From Candidatus Cloacimonadota bacterium (GTDB lineage Bacteria > Cloacimonadota > Cloacimonadia > Cloacimonadales > Cloacimonadaceae), in contig DAHVPA010000061.1 in assembly GCA_027318525.1 (NCBI GenBank), forward strand, positions 1-9,607: a DNA stretch of 9,607 bases, in the 5' to 3' direction. Below the pieces are notes generated by a model. That model saw only the letters and a program-made list of their open reading frames with translations. It was not told the DNA's origin and did not search any database. Both the position numbers and the translations under genes were made by a program. Position 1 is the stretch's first letter, and each line of letters begins with the position of its first letter. Positions 1 through 6,065 of the stretch are shown piece by piece.

Positions 1-6
1 CAAAAG

Positions 7-72
7 TATTCAAGAATACATTTGATATACATTTGATATAGATTAGATATACTTTTGATATGCTTTTGCCAA
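7..72. repeat. 11-bp-phased AT-rich direct repeats
   Basis: Two exact copies of ACATTTGATAT lie at 18-28 and 29-39. They are followed in the same 11-bp register by AGATTAGATAT (40-50), ACTTTTGATAT (51-61) and a decayed GCTTTTGCCAA (62-72). The period is close to one helical turn, so the TTTGATAT blocks face the same side of the DNA. This could be a bent upstream element or a row of regulator sites, but the function is unknown. The array may extend left of the window. Confidence 0.6.
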
Positions 73-97
73 AGAGGGTGAGCTGAGGGAGGAAAGA

Positions 98-151
98 ATG
101 CTGAACGCCAGGGGAAAAGATGACATAAAAGCAGGAGCAGAGCAGGAATAG
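98..151 (+). CDS. possible 17-aa small ORF
   Basis: An ATG at 98 follows a very strong Shine-Dalgarno stretch (GGGAGGAAAG, 88-97) and opens a 17-codon frame ending in TAG at 149-151. The peptide is MLNARGKDDIKAGAEQE, which is hydrophilic and unlike any leader peptide I know. The ribosome-binding site is the only evidence. It lies between the phased repeats and the TTGACA box at 232, so it could be a small ORF or the relic of a longer gene. Confidence 0.15.
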   Translation: MLNARGKDDIKAGAEQE

Positions 152-231
152 ATAACCTTTGCCTGCTGATTTGGGGATTGTGCTGCCTGCCGGTGGGAAA
201 TATAATCCCGGGTGGAGGGATAACGAAATAC

Positions 232-260
232 TTGACAAGCGGATAATAGTGATAATTCTT
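232..260 (+). promoter_or_regulatory. candidate sigma-70-type promoter for the lipoprotein gene
   Basis: A perfect TTGACA -35 box is at 232-237. The -10 region is AT-rich but ambiguous: GATAAT at 251-256 is only 13 bp away, and AATTCT at 254-259 is 16 bp away but a poor match. The site is 80 bp upstream of the ATG at 317, and the next element downstream is a leader hairpin. The -35 box is clear; the exact start site is not. Confidence 0.35.
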
Positions 261-262
261 AT

Positions 263-288
263 GCAAAGCCTGTAACGGCAGGATTTGC
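263..288 (+). promoter_or_regulatory. hairpin in the lipoprotein 5' leader
   Basis: GCAAAGCCTG (263-272) pairs with CAGGATTTGC (279-288) around a 6-nt loop, giving a 10-bp stem with one G/A mismatch. No T-run follows directly, so it is not a standard terminator. Its position at the expected transcript start suggests an operator dyad or a 5' stabilising hairpin. Confidence 0.4.
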
Positions 289-316
289 CCAAAAAGATTT
301 TCAGGCGGGAGAAGAA

Positions 317-655
317 ATGAGAACAGCCTTACTGATATTATGTGCAATAGCCCTTGTCCTGATGGGATGCGCCTCCGTGCCCAAGGTGCAGTATTCGAAA
401 AGTATCGGAATCCTGCTGCCGGACAAGCCGGAAAGCGAGCAGACCATCAACGGGATTACCATCAAAGTCAAGCTGATGGATGTCGGCAAAGAACTCAATT
501 CCGGCAAATACATGAAAGACATCATGGTCTATCATGACCCCTGGGGCAAGCTGCTGGGCAATTATCCCGTCCCCACTTATCTGAATATCTTCAGCGGAGT
601 CACCACTTTTGAGGTAACGATTATCAACAGCACAGACCAGATTCTCAAGCTGTAA
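317..655 (+). CDS. lipoprotein of unknown function (N-terminal part of an interrupted gene)
   Basis: This frame encodes 112 aa beginning with a lipoprotein signal: Arg at position 2, a hydrophobic run at 4-15, then the lipobox LMGC with Cys18 as the expected lipidation site. The mature protein should therefore be anchored in the inner or outer membrane. A Shine-Dalgarno (GGGAG, 307-311) sits 5 nt before the ATG. Residues 40-112 alternate in beta-strand style (TTFEVTIINSTDQILKL), as in small beta-sandwich lipoproteins where a conserved 'N-T-D' segment is followed by another strand. Here the frame stops at TAA (653-655) in the middle of that pattern, and the same frame stays open from 656 to 1129. 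I read it as the front half of one broken gene. No specific function is recognised. Confidence 0.75.
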   Translation: MRTALLILCAIALVLMGCASVPKVQYSKSIGILLPDKPESEQTINGITIKVKLMDVGKELNSGKYMKDIMVYHDPWGKLLGNYPVPTYLNIFSGVTTFEVTIINSTDQILKL

Positions 656-667
656 GAATCGCGCATT

Positions 668-1129
668 ATGTATATTGACCCCATCGATGTGACACCGGTG
701 GAACCTTATATGGCTCTGAATACCAGGATGATTGCAGAAAATCTAACGGTTCTGCCGATTTATGACCAGGTCATGAGAGACATCCAGAAGCTCAGTCCAC
801 AGAATGAAGCGTATAAAAACCAGGTCGGAGTGGAGCTGATGAGCCTGGTTAAGCAGCAGAAATTCGTCAATGAAACCACCCGCGAAGTTATGCCCGGTAT
901 GAAATTCACAGGTCTGGTCATGATTCCCATCGATTCCAAAGCGATTACGAATGGGAAACTTTCCTTCGTCGATATGGTGACCAAATCAGCCACAGCAGGC
1001 TATGCCACGGAAAAGGTGAGGTTTGACTACAGCGTGCATGCCTTAGTCAAATACTGGAAACAGGATAAAGCCGTGAGTCCGGACTGGGTGGAAATCAGTG
1101 CGGAGGAATACGGGACAGCCCGTCCCTGA
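668..1129 (+). CDS. C-terminal part of the interrupted lipoprotein gene
   Basis: This frame encodes 153 aa from ATG 668 to TGA 1127-1129, in the same reading frame as the lipoprotein upstream. Only the TAA at 653-655 and four sense codons lie between them. The ATG has no convincing Shine-Dalgarno (AAGAATCGCGCATT precedes it) and the product has no signal peptide, so independent translation of an exported protein is unlikely. The sequence resumes smoothly across the gap (ESRIMYIDPIDVTPVEPY), as expected of a continuous beta-rich protein. Residues 70-110 (EVMPGMKFTGLVMIPID) look like a conserved strand-turn-strand element. The gene converges on the response regulator, whose stop codon is 1 bp away. 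No known function. Confidence 0.55.
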   Translation: MYIDPIDVTPVEPYMALNTRMIAENLTVLPIYDQVMRDIQKLSPQNEAYKNQVGVELMSLVKQQKFVNETTREVMPGMKFTGLVMIPIDSKAITNGKLSFVDMVTKSATAGYATEKVRFDYSVHALVKYWKQDKAVSPDWVEISAEEYGTARP

Positions 1130-1130
1130 T

Positions 1131-2489
1131 TTACTGCAGTATCTCCAGTTCGTGCAGCTTGCGTGACAGATTGCTTTGCTGTAAGCCGAGGGCTTCTGCA
1201 GTCTTGGAAACGCTGTTGTCATGCAGTCTGAGCTGGGTGCTGAGGTATTTGTATTCAAATTCTTTTTTCTTATCGGCAAAGGATAGGGTGGAGGTCCAGA
1301 AGGCAGAGTCATCCTGCTTGCCGCCAGTGAGGGTAACGCAGTTGGAGCTTTCCAGCAAGGCTTTGGTAATGGTTTTGTGGTCGCAGAGCAGATAGATGCG
1401 CTCCACCAGGTTTTTGAGTTCGCGCACATTGCCGGGATAGCCCAGACTCTGCAAAAAGACAAGAGCATCAGGGGCAAAGGTCTTGACGGAGGCTTTCATC
1501 TCACCTGCCATGCGGATTGAGAAATATTCAATCAGCTGCGGGATATCCTCTTTCCTTTCACGCAGAGGCGGACTAAGCACCGGCACTACGTTGAGGCGAT
1601 AAAAGAGGTCTTCCCTGAACAGTCCGGTGCTCACCATTTCCTCGAGGTCTTTGTTGGTGGCTGCAATGATGCGCACGTCGATAAAGTGGGTGCGGTTGCT
1701 GCCCACGCGCTCAAATTCTCCTTCCTGAATAACGCGCAGAATCTTGGCTTGGGCAGCCAGGTCCATGTCGCCGATTTCGTCCAGAAACAGGGTGCCGCCA
1801 TCGGCTTCTTCCAGTTTTCCGCGTTTGTTTTTAATGGCTCCGGTGAAGGCTCCCTTTTCATGACCAAAGAGCTCGCTTTCCACCAGTTCACGCGGGATGG
1901 CAGCAGAATTGAATTTGATGAAGGGCATCTTGAGGCGGGGACTGCGTCCGTGGATGGCTCGGGCGATGAGTTCCTTGCCGGTGCCGCTTTCACCCCGAAT
2001 CAGGATTTTGGCATTGCTGGGAGCCACACGGTTGATTACGCCCTGCAATTCCTGCATGACCTTGCTGTCGCCAATCATGTTCCATTCGCGCTCATACTGC
2101 TCCTTGAGCTGGCTCATTTGCAGAGAGAGCTGGCGAAATTCCACCGCTTTCTTAACTGTGACCTTGACCTTGGGCAGGGAGAGGGGTTTTTCCAAAAAAT
2201 CGAAGGCACCGAGCTTGATGGCTTTGACCGCTTCGCCAATGCTGCTGTTGCCGGAAATCATAATCACGGGAATCTGGTGGTCGGACTTCATCACCCCTTC
2301 CAGGATGTCGATGCCGTTGAGGTCGCCCAGTTTGACATCGAGCAGCAGGATATCGGGTTCAAATTCGTCAAAGACGCGCACGCCTTCCCTGCCGCTGCCG
2401 GCAGTCATAACCTTGTATTTCTCGTCTTCCAGGATGCCCTGCAAGGTGTGGCAGATGTTCTTTTCATCATCAATAATCAGGACTTTCAT
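1131..2489 (-). CDS. sigma-54-dependent response regulator, NtrC/NtrX family
   Basis: This 452-aa regulator has the full three-domain layout. The receiver domain (1-120) has acidic-pocket D7/D8, phospho-acceptor D51, S79 and K101 of the EKP motif. The AAA+ domain (about 138-370) has Walker A GESGTGKE at 166-173, the sigma-54 contact loop GAFTGA at 213-218, Walker B GGTLFLDE at 231-238, the arginine-finger region FREDLFYRL and a GNVREL sensor II motif near 353-358. The C-terminal Fis-type helix-turn-helix (about 423-448) contains SKTAEALGLQQSNLSRKL. By family knowledge it uses ATP to open sigma-54 promoters when phosphorylated, presumably by the kinase encoded just upstream. Its ATG overlaps the kinase stop as ATGA and is preceded by GGGAGGAAG, so translation is coupled. 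All key residues are intact. The regulon is unknown; NtrX-like is the closest label from context. Confidence 0.95.
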   Translation of the reverse strand: MKVLIIDDEKNICHTLQGILEDEKYKVMTAGSGREGVRVFDEFEPDILLLDVKLGDLNGIDILEGVMKSDHQIPVIMISGNSSIGEAVKAIKLGAFDFLEKPLSLPKVKVTVKKAVEFRQLSLQMSQLKEQYEREWNMIGDSKVMQELQGVINRVAPSNAKILIRGESGTGKELIARAIHGRSPRLKMPFIKFNSAAIPRELVESELFGHEKGAFTGAIKNKRGKLEEADGGTLFLDEIGDMDLAAQAKILRVIQEGEFERVGSNRTHFIDVRIIAATNKDLEEMVSTGLFREDLFYRLNVVPVLSPPLRERKEDIPQLIEYFSIRMAGEMKASVKTFAPDALVFLQSLGYPGNVRELKNLVERIYLLCDHKTITKALLESSNCVTLTGGKQDDSAFWTSTLSFADKKKEFEYKYLSTQLRLHDNSVSKTAEALGLQQSNLSRKLHELEILQ

Positions 2490-3673
2490 ACTTCCTCCCT
2501 CAGGAACGAACGCCGTGCTTTGACGTCTTCAATAATCAGGATAAATTCGCTGCCTTTTTCAAGCTGGCTGCGGACGCGGATGACGGACTGGTTTGCTTCT
2601 ATCAGGCGCTTGACCAATGCCAGCCCCAGTCCGGTGCCGTGGTGCTTGCGGCTAAAATAAGGTTCAAAGATGCGGTTGAGGTCGTCGGGTTCGATTCCGC
2701 TGCCGTAATCCTTGATGGTAAGGACGACGAAAGCTTTGTTGGTGGTGAGGTTCAGCTCAATGGGCTGTTCCGGTGGTGAGGCATCTATGGCATTCTGGAT
2801 AATATTGGTCAGAATCTGGTAGAAATGGGTGCGGTCAAAGCGGATAAGGTGGTCGGCTTCCAGATTCAGCTTGATGGTGTAGTTGTCCTGATAGGAAGCT
2901 GCGATTTCACGCACTGCCTCTGCAGGATCAAAGGTCTCGGTCTGCGGTTGGGCAATCTTGGCAAAACTGCTGAAGTCCTGAGCCAGCAGGCGCAGATTGT
3001 CGATTTCCTGCTGGATGACCTTAAGCGTATCAGGCAGCATCTCGACCAGTTTTTCCGGTTCGATTTCCAGCTTTTCCTCCACCCTCTGCACAGCAAGCTG
3101 GATGGGGGTAAGGGGATTCTTGATTTCATGTGCGAGGATGCGGGAAAGGTCTTTCCAGATCATCTCCTTTTCCGCCACCAGCAGACGTTTCTGGGTGGTT
3201 TCCAACTCGTGCGACATGCGGTTGAACGAGCCCTTGAGCTCCTTCATTTCAAAGATGCCCGTTTCCGGCAGATGCACGGAGAAATTACCCTGCCTGATTT
3301 GCTCCGTAGCTTCCTTTAGTTCCACTAAAGGCTGGCTGATGCGCAGCATGACAAGGGTGAAAAGGAGTCCGGAGACCACAATCAGCCCAATCAGGATGAG
3401 GATGGAATAGATTTGCGTTTCGCGCAGAACCATGCGGATATTGAGCATGGATTCGCCATAGCGCAGCATCAGGGCATTGGCTGCCAGGCTGTCTGCTCCT
3501 GAAGCCATCCTGATATTGCGCAGAGATTCGCTGAATTGAATCTGGTTGAAGCCGCTGGTAATCTGATTTGTCTTGTGCATAAAATACTGGTTGAGGATAA
3601 TCAGGCTGCTGATGGAAAGGATGACATACAGCGCAAAGATAAAGGTGCGGAGTCCGGGACGGATTATTTTCAT
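2486..3673 (-). CDS. membrane sensor histidine kinase, NtrY-like
   Basis: This 395-aa kinase has a transmembrane helix at about 10-28, a short extracytoplasmic segment (about 30-88), a second helix at about 89-110 and a HAMP domain (about 111-163). The HisKA motif AHEIKNPLTP at 181-190 has H182 as the phospho-acceptor. The HATPase domain has N-box NIIQNAIDAS (290-299), G1 DYGSGI (322-327), F-box FEPYF (336-340) and G2 GTGLGL (346-351). The HEIKNPLTPIQ box and the partner regulator are typical of the NtrY branch. Unlike the classic proteobacterial NtrY, it has no PAS domain, since HAMP runs through a short coiled coil into HisKA. The sensed signal is unknown. The start is supported by TAAGGA, which overlaps the upstream stop codon, 6 nt before the ATG. 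It lies 9 bp after the DUF4390-type gene and overlaps the regulator by 4 bp. Confidence 0.93.
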   Translation of the reverse strand: MKIIRPGLRTFIFALYVILSISSLIILNQYFMHKTNQITSGFNQIQFSESLRNIRMASGADSLAANALMLRYGESMLNIRMVLRETQIYSILILIGLIVVSGLLFTLVMLRISQPLVELKEATEQIRQGNFSVHLPETGIFEMKELKGSFNRMSHELETTQKRLLVAEKEMIWKDLSRILAHEIKNPLTPIQLAVQRVEEKLEIEPEKLVEMLPDTLKVIQQEIDNLRLLAQDFSSFAKIAQPQTETFDPAEAVREIAASYQDNYTIKLNLEADHLIRFDRTHFYQILTNIIQNAIDASPPEQPIELNLTTNKAFVVLTIKDYGSGIEPDDLNRIFEPYFSRKHHGTGLGLALVKRLIEANQSVIRVRSQLEKGSEFILIIEDVKARRSFLREEV

Positions 3674-3682
3674 ACAGATTCC

Positions 3683-4231
3683 TTAGCTGGTGGGCGGCAG
3701 GGAAAAGGTTTGCCGTGCAGTCGGACGTTTAAACTTCCAGAGCATCATCAGATCGACAGTGCGGTCGGGATTTGCCAGGTCAAGGGAGGGAAGCCAAGCT
3801 TCCGAACGGATTTCCACACTGCGCCAGGTTCTGTCACGGGGGATGGAGCATTCCAGTTCGGAGACTTCTGCCAGCAGCTTGGCATAGCTGTCATAGATCT
3901 CACGGCGGCTGTCTTCTGAGGTATAAAGTTCCCACACGGCATTGAGCGGATCATATGTAACGGTGTGCCTGTAAGTGCGTGAAAAAGCTATGTTCCCGGC
4001 TTGGCGCAGTTCGACTTTGAACCAGACATTGATGGCTTTACCACAACGGAAGACATCGGCGAAATCATTGTCAAATGCCTTATCCAGCTTTGATTTGACC
4101 AGCAGATAGCTCTGTCCTGCCCTGCACTGCAACGGTCTGAAGACAGGCTCATTGCCGGAATAGGACGAAAACATCAGGGCTGAAACAGAGAGCAGCCCCG
4201 CCATGACTTTGCCAAATAAGCCTTCCAGCAT
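3683..4231 (-). CDS. DUF4390-type protein, first gene of the kinase operon
   Basis: The product is 182 aa. I chose ATG 4231 because AAAGGTGA (4243-4237) lies 5 nt upstream; a GTG at 4240 is in frame but falls inside that ribosome-binding site. The N-terminus (about 7-24) is hydrophobic and looks like a signal peptide or anchor. The rest fits the DUF4390 pattern as I remember it: a strand with 'LDKAFDNDFADVFRCGKAI' (about 48-66), then 'VWFKVELRQAG', an R-x-V-T-Y-D segment (HTVTYDPLNAVWELY, about 86-100), and a C-terminal 'DLMMLWKFKRP' near 158-168. Members of this family are often encoded beside NtrY-type kinases, which matches the context. It may feed an envelope signal to the kinase, but that is inference. 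Identification is by pattern only, without a profile search. Confidence 0.7.
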   Translation of the reverse strand: MLEGLFGKVMAGLLSVSALMFSSYSGNEPVFRPLQCRAGQSYLLVKSKLDKAFDNDFADVFRCGKAINVWFKVELRQAGNIAFSRTYRHTVTYDPLNAVWELYTSEDSRREIYDSYAKLLAEVSELECSIPRDRTWRSVEIRSEAWLPSLDLANPDRTVDLMMLWKFKRPTARQTFSLPPTS

Positions 4232-4264
4232 CACTATCACCTTTGGTCCATACTATGCTCAGAT

Positions 4265-4308
4265 GGGTTTTGTTTCGGATTGAGCCGAAACCCAAATCAA
4301 TTTTAACA
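4265..4308 (-). promoter_or_regulatory. extended -10 promoter candidate and leader hairpin of the kinase operon
   Basis: On the minus strand TGTTAAAAT (4308-4300) is an extended -10 box, with TG, one base, then TAAAAT, a 5/6 match to TATAAT. No -35 is well placed; the minus-strand TTGACA at 4335-4330 is 24 bp away. Just downstream in the leader, GTTTCGG (4272-4278) pairs with CCGAAAC (4285-4291) around a 6-nt loop. The dyad could be an operator or an mRNA hairpin. Confidence 0.35.
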
Positions 4309-4392
4309 TGATTTAACAACTGGCAATATTGTCAAGTGGTTGTGGGGCATATCCCGTAAAAGCACATGGCAAGAGGCTGGGGGCGTATTATC

Positions 4393-4421
4393 TTGACAGA
4401 AAGAGTAGAGGAGGCAGATTA
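4393..4421 (+). promoter_or_regulatory. candidate promoter for the MFS transporter
   Basis: A perfect TTGACA is at 4393-4398. At 16-17 bp spacing the -10 region reads CAGATTA (4415-4421), a weak match. It is about 95 bp upstream of the transporter ATG and diverges from the kinase-operon promoter in the same 283-bp gap. Confidence 0.35.
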
Positions 4422-4514
4422 CCGCCAAACTGCAGAGACAGGAAAAGATGGATTAATCCTGCCTGACCTGCCAGGCTGATTAACGCGATAAATAAGTATG
4501 GAAAGATTGGAACC

Positions 4515-5771
4515 ATGAGATTTAACTTGAGCCGCTTTCGTGAGATGAACCCGGTGGAACAGCAGACCGCACGTCTGCTGCTCTGGTCTGCCGTATTCAA
4601 CGGAGTGGTGCAGAGCTTAAACCAGACGCAGGATATCATTGCCCGCAAAGCTTTGCACGCCACTGCGCTGCAGCTGACCCTGATGGCTATGATCTGGCCT
4701 GTCTCCAATCTGCTTTCCATCTGGTGGAGCCGCCTCTTTGAAAGGTCCTGCCACAAGTCACGCTATTTCCTGCTGGTGGGGGTATTCGGACGTCTGAGTT
4801 TAATCTACGGATTATGGCTTACAGGGATGACGGAATTCATGCTGCTGCTGGGTTTGATGTTTTCCTTCAATTCTCTGCTCATCCCCGCCCAAAACAGCAT
4901 CTATCAGCGCAACATCAATCCCGGCAGACGCGGCAAGGTCTATGGTTACACGATGTCGCTGGCTTTGCTGGTGACTGTCCTGTTCACCTTTTTCGCCGGC
5001 AGAATGCTGGATGTGAATGAACAAAGCTTCCGCCTGATTCTGGCAATCACCGCCGGCTGCGGATTCATCGCTTCTTTGCTGCTCTCTTTGGTAAAAATCC
5101 GGGAACCGGAGGGAATCCGTTCCTGCGGCAGTCCGGACTGGATCAAGAAGCTGCACAAGCCGCTGACCGACACACTGGAGCTGCTCAAGCGCAATAAACC
5201 ATTCGCTTCCTTTGAGCGCAGCTTCTCTATATATGGTATGGGATTTATCATTGTCCAGCCGGTGCTGCCCATCTATCTGGTCGATATGCTGAAGCTGAGC
5301 TACACCGGCAACTTCATCGCCAAAGGCATCATCTCCCAGCTGCCCATGCTCTTCCTTTCGCCCTATCTGGGCAAGCTGCACGACAAGCTGCATCCCTTCC
5401 GCTTCATTGCCTTGTCCTTTGGGGTGCTGGCTATGTTTCCCGTGCTGCTGGTGCTTTCCTATCTATCTTTGGGACATCAATGGCTGGCGGAAGGGCTGGT
5501 CTATCTCGCCTTTACCGTGTTCGGGATTGCCATGACAGGCGTCAACCTCGCCTGGAATATGGGCTCCATCTTCTTTGCCGGTAAGGAGGACGCCAGTATT
5601 TATCAGAGCGTCCATGTCACCATGACCGGTATCCGCGGCATCCTGGCACCTCTGCTGGGACTGCTGCTGCTCAAGACTCTGGGGCTGGTCTCCGTCTTTG
5701 CCGCCTCCATCTGTTTCCTGATTGCTGCTTCCATTATCAGCTGGCGCGATTATCGCCGGCTGCATATCTGA
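4515..5771 (+). CDS. MFS-type membrane transporter
   Basis: This 418-aa protein has about 12 hydrophobic helices in two halves, joined by a charged cytoplasmic loop at about 194-230 (LVKIREPEG to LLKRNKPF). This length and symmetry are typical of the major facilitator superfamily. Visible MFS-like elements are the loop GRRGKVYGYTMS (137-148) between helices of the first half and YLGKLHDKLHPFR (284-296) in the second half, which resembles the G-x-x-x-D loop motif. Helix 1 carries polar residues (SLNQTQD, 34-40), suggesting a substrate path. The substrate cannot be told from sequence. The ATG at 4515 has only a weak purine run (GGAAAG/TTGGAA) upstream, so translation may be modest. It is transcribed alone, divergent from the two-component operon, and could be one of its targets. 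Confidence 0.85.
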   Translation: MRFNLSRFREMNPVEQQTARLLLWSAVFNGVVQSLNQTQDIIARKALHATALQLTLMAMIWPVSNLLSIWWSRLFERSCHKSRYFLLVGVFGRLSLIYGLWLTGMTEFMLLLGLMFSFNSLLIPAQNSIYQRNINPGRRGKVYGYTMSLALLVTVLFTFFAGRMLDVNEQSFRLILAITAGCGFIASLLLSLVKIREPEGIRSCGSPDWIKKLHKPLTDTLELLKRNKPFASFERSFSIYGMGFIIVQPVLPIYLVDMLKLSYTGNFIAKGIISQLPMLFLSPYLGKLHDKLHPFRFIALSFGVLAMFPVLLVLSYLSLGHQWLAEGLVYLAFTVFGIAMTGVNLAWNMGSIFFAGKEDASIYQSVHVTMTGIRGILAPLLGLLLLKTLGLVSVFAASICFLIAASIISWRDYRRLHI

Positions 5772-5798
5772 TTCATACTTATAGATATTGCCCCTATA

Positions 5799-5851
5799 TG
5801 GAGTGAGGCTGATTTCTCCCTTCCGGCATCGCTCTGGAGTATCCTTTTTTT
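5799..5851 (+). terminator. possible terminator of the transporter gene
   Basis: GAGTGAGGC (5801-5809) can pair with GCATCGCTC (5826-5834) with one G/U pair and one mismatch. A run of seven T follows at 5845-5851. The 10-nt gap between stem and T-run makes this a poor match to a standard intrinsic terminator. Confidence 0.3.
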
Positions 5852-5935
5852 ATCCGGTCATTCCTGCCCGGAGGGGTCAACGGGGGGTCTGCGTGGGGTA
5901 AGCCCTCGATAACCCCTCGCAGCAAAAGAGGAGGC
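5820..5935. repeat. GC-rich intergenic sequence, probably a dispersed repeat
   Basis: This stretch is rich in G/C runs and contains related blocks on the minus strand (GAGGGGTTATCGAGGG). Its minus-strand translation contains PHADPPLTPPGRN, a string I associate with non-coding repeats that are mistranslated as small ORFs in many bacterial genomes. There is no start with a ribosome-binding site. Calling it a dispersed repeat is inference, because only one copy is in the window. Confidence 0.35.
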
Positions 5936-5988
5936 AAACAAAAATCCGCCTGCCCCCAACCTGGTTCGGTCTGAGGAGGCAAGCGGAT
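5935..5988 (-). terminator. intrinsic terminator of the minus-strand gene at 6066-6716
   Basis: On the minus strand ATCCGCTTGCC (5988-5978) pairs with GGCAGGCGGAT (5954-5944). This makes an 11-bp stem with one U-G pair and a 23-nt loop, followed directly by TTTTTGTTTG. The T-tract exists only on the minus strand, which fixes the direction. It lies about 75 bp past the stop codon. Confidence 0.72.
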
Positions 5989-6065
5989 AAAAGACTTGGG
6001 CTGAGCGGATTACAAATGTTGGCTTGGGATAGTCCTGCTCACCAATAACTTTAGCAGGAATAAAC

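Larger units (their letters stand above)
317..1129 (+). pseudogene. whole lipoprotein frame split by one TAA
   Basis: Read through the single TAA at 653-655, the frame is 270 residues long, with a lipoprotein signal at the front and no frameshift. One base change at that codon (to AAA, CAA or GAA) would restore it. Possible readings are a recent nonsense mutation, an assembly or sequencing error, or, less likely, programmed readthrough. The two parts are also listed separately. Confidence 0.55.

Noticed and set aside
173..186. GG-N10-GC spacing like a sigma-54 promoter
   Set aside because: Only the invariant dinucleotides match. The flanking consensus (TGGCAC, TTGC) is absent and the distance to the gene is large.
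1686..2660. Long plus-strand frame (324 codons)
   Set aside because: It lies antisense to the response regulator and the kinase end, whose motifs are complete. Its translation has no recognisable domain, so it is a shadow of GC-biased coding DNA.
4330..4335. Minus-strand TTGACA as -35 for the kinase operon
   Set aside because: The only good -10 (TAAAAT, 4305-4300) is 24 bp away, too far for a standard promoter.
5794..5982. 62-codon minus-strand frame containing PHADPPLTPPGRN
   Set aside because: It starts at TTG without a ribosome-binding site, overlaps a terminator stem and looks like a translated intergenic repeat.
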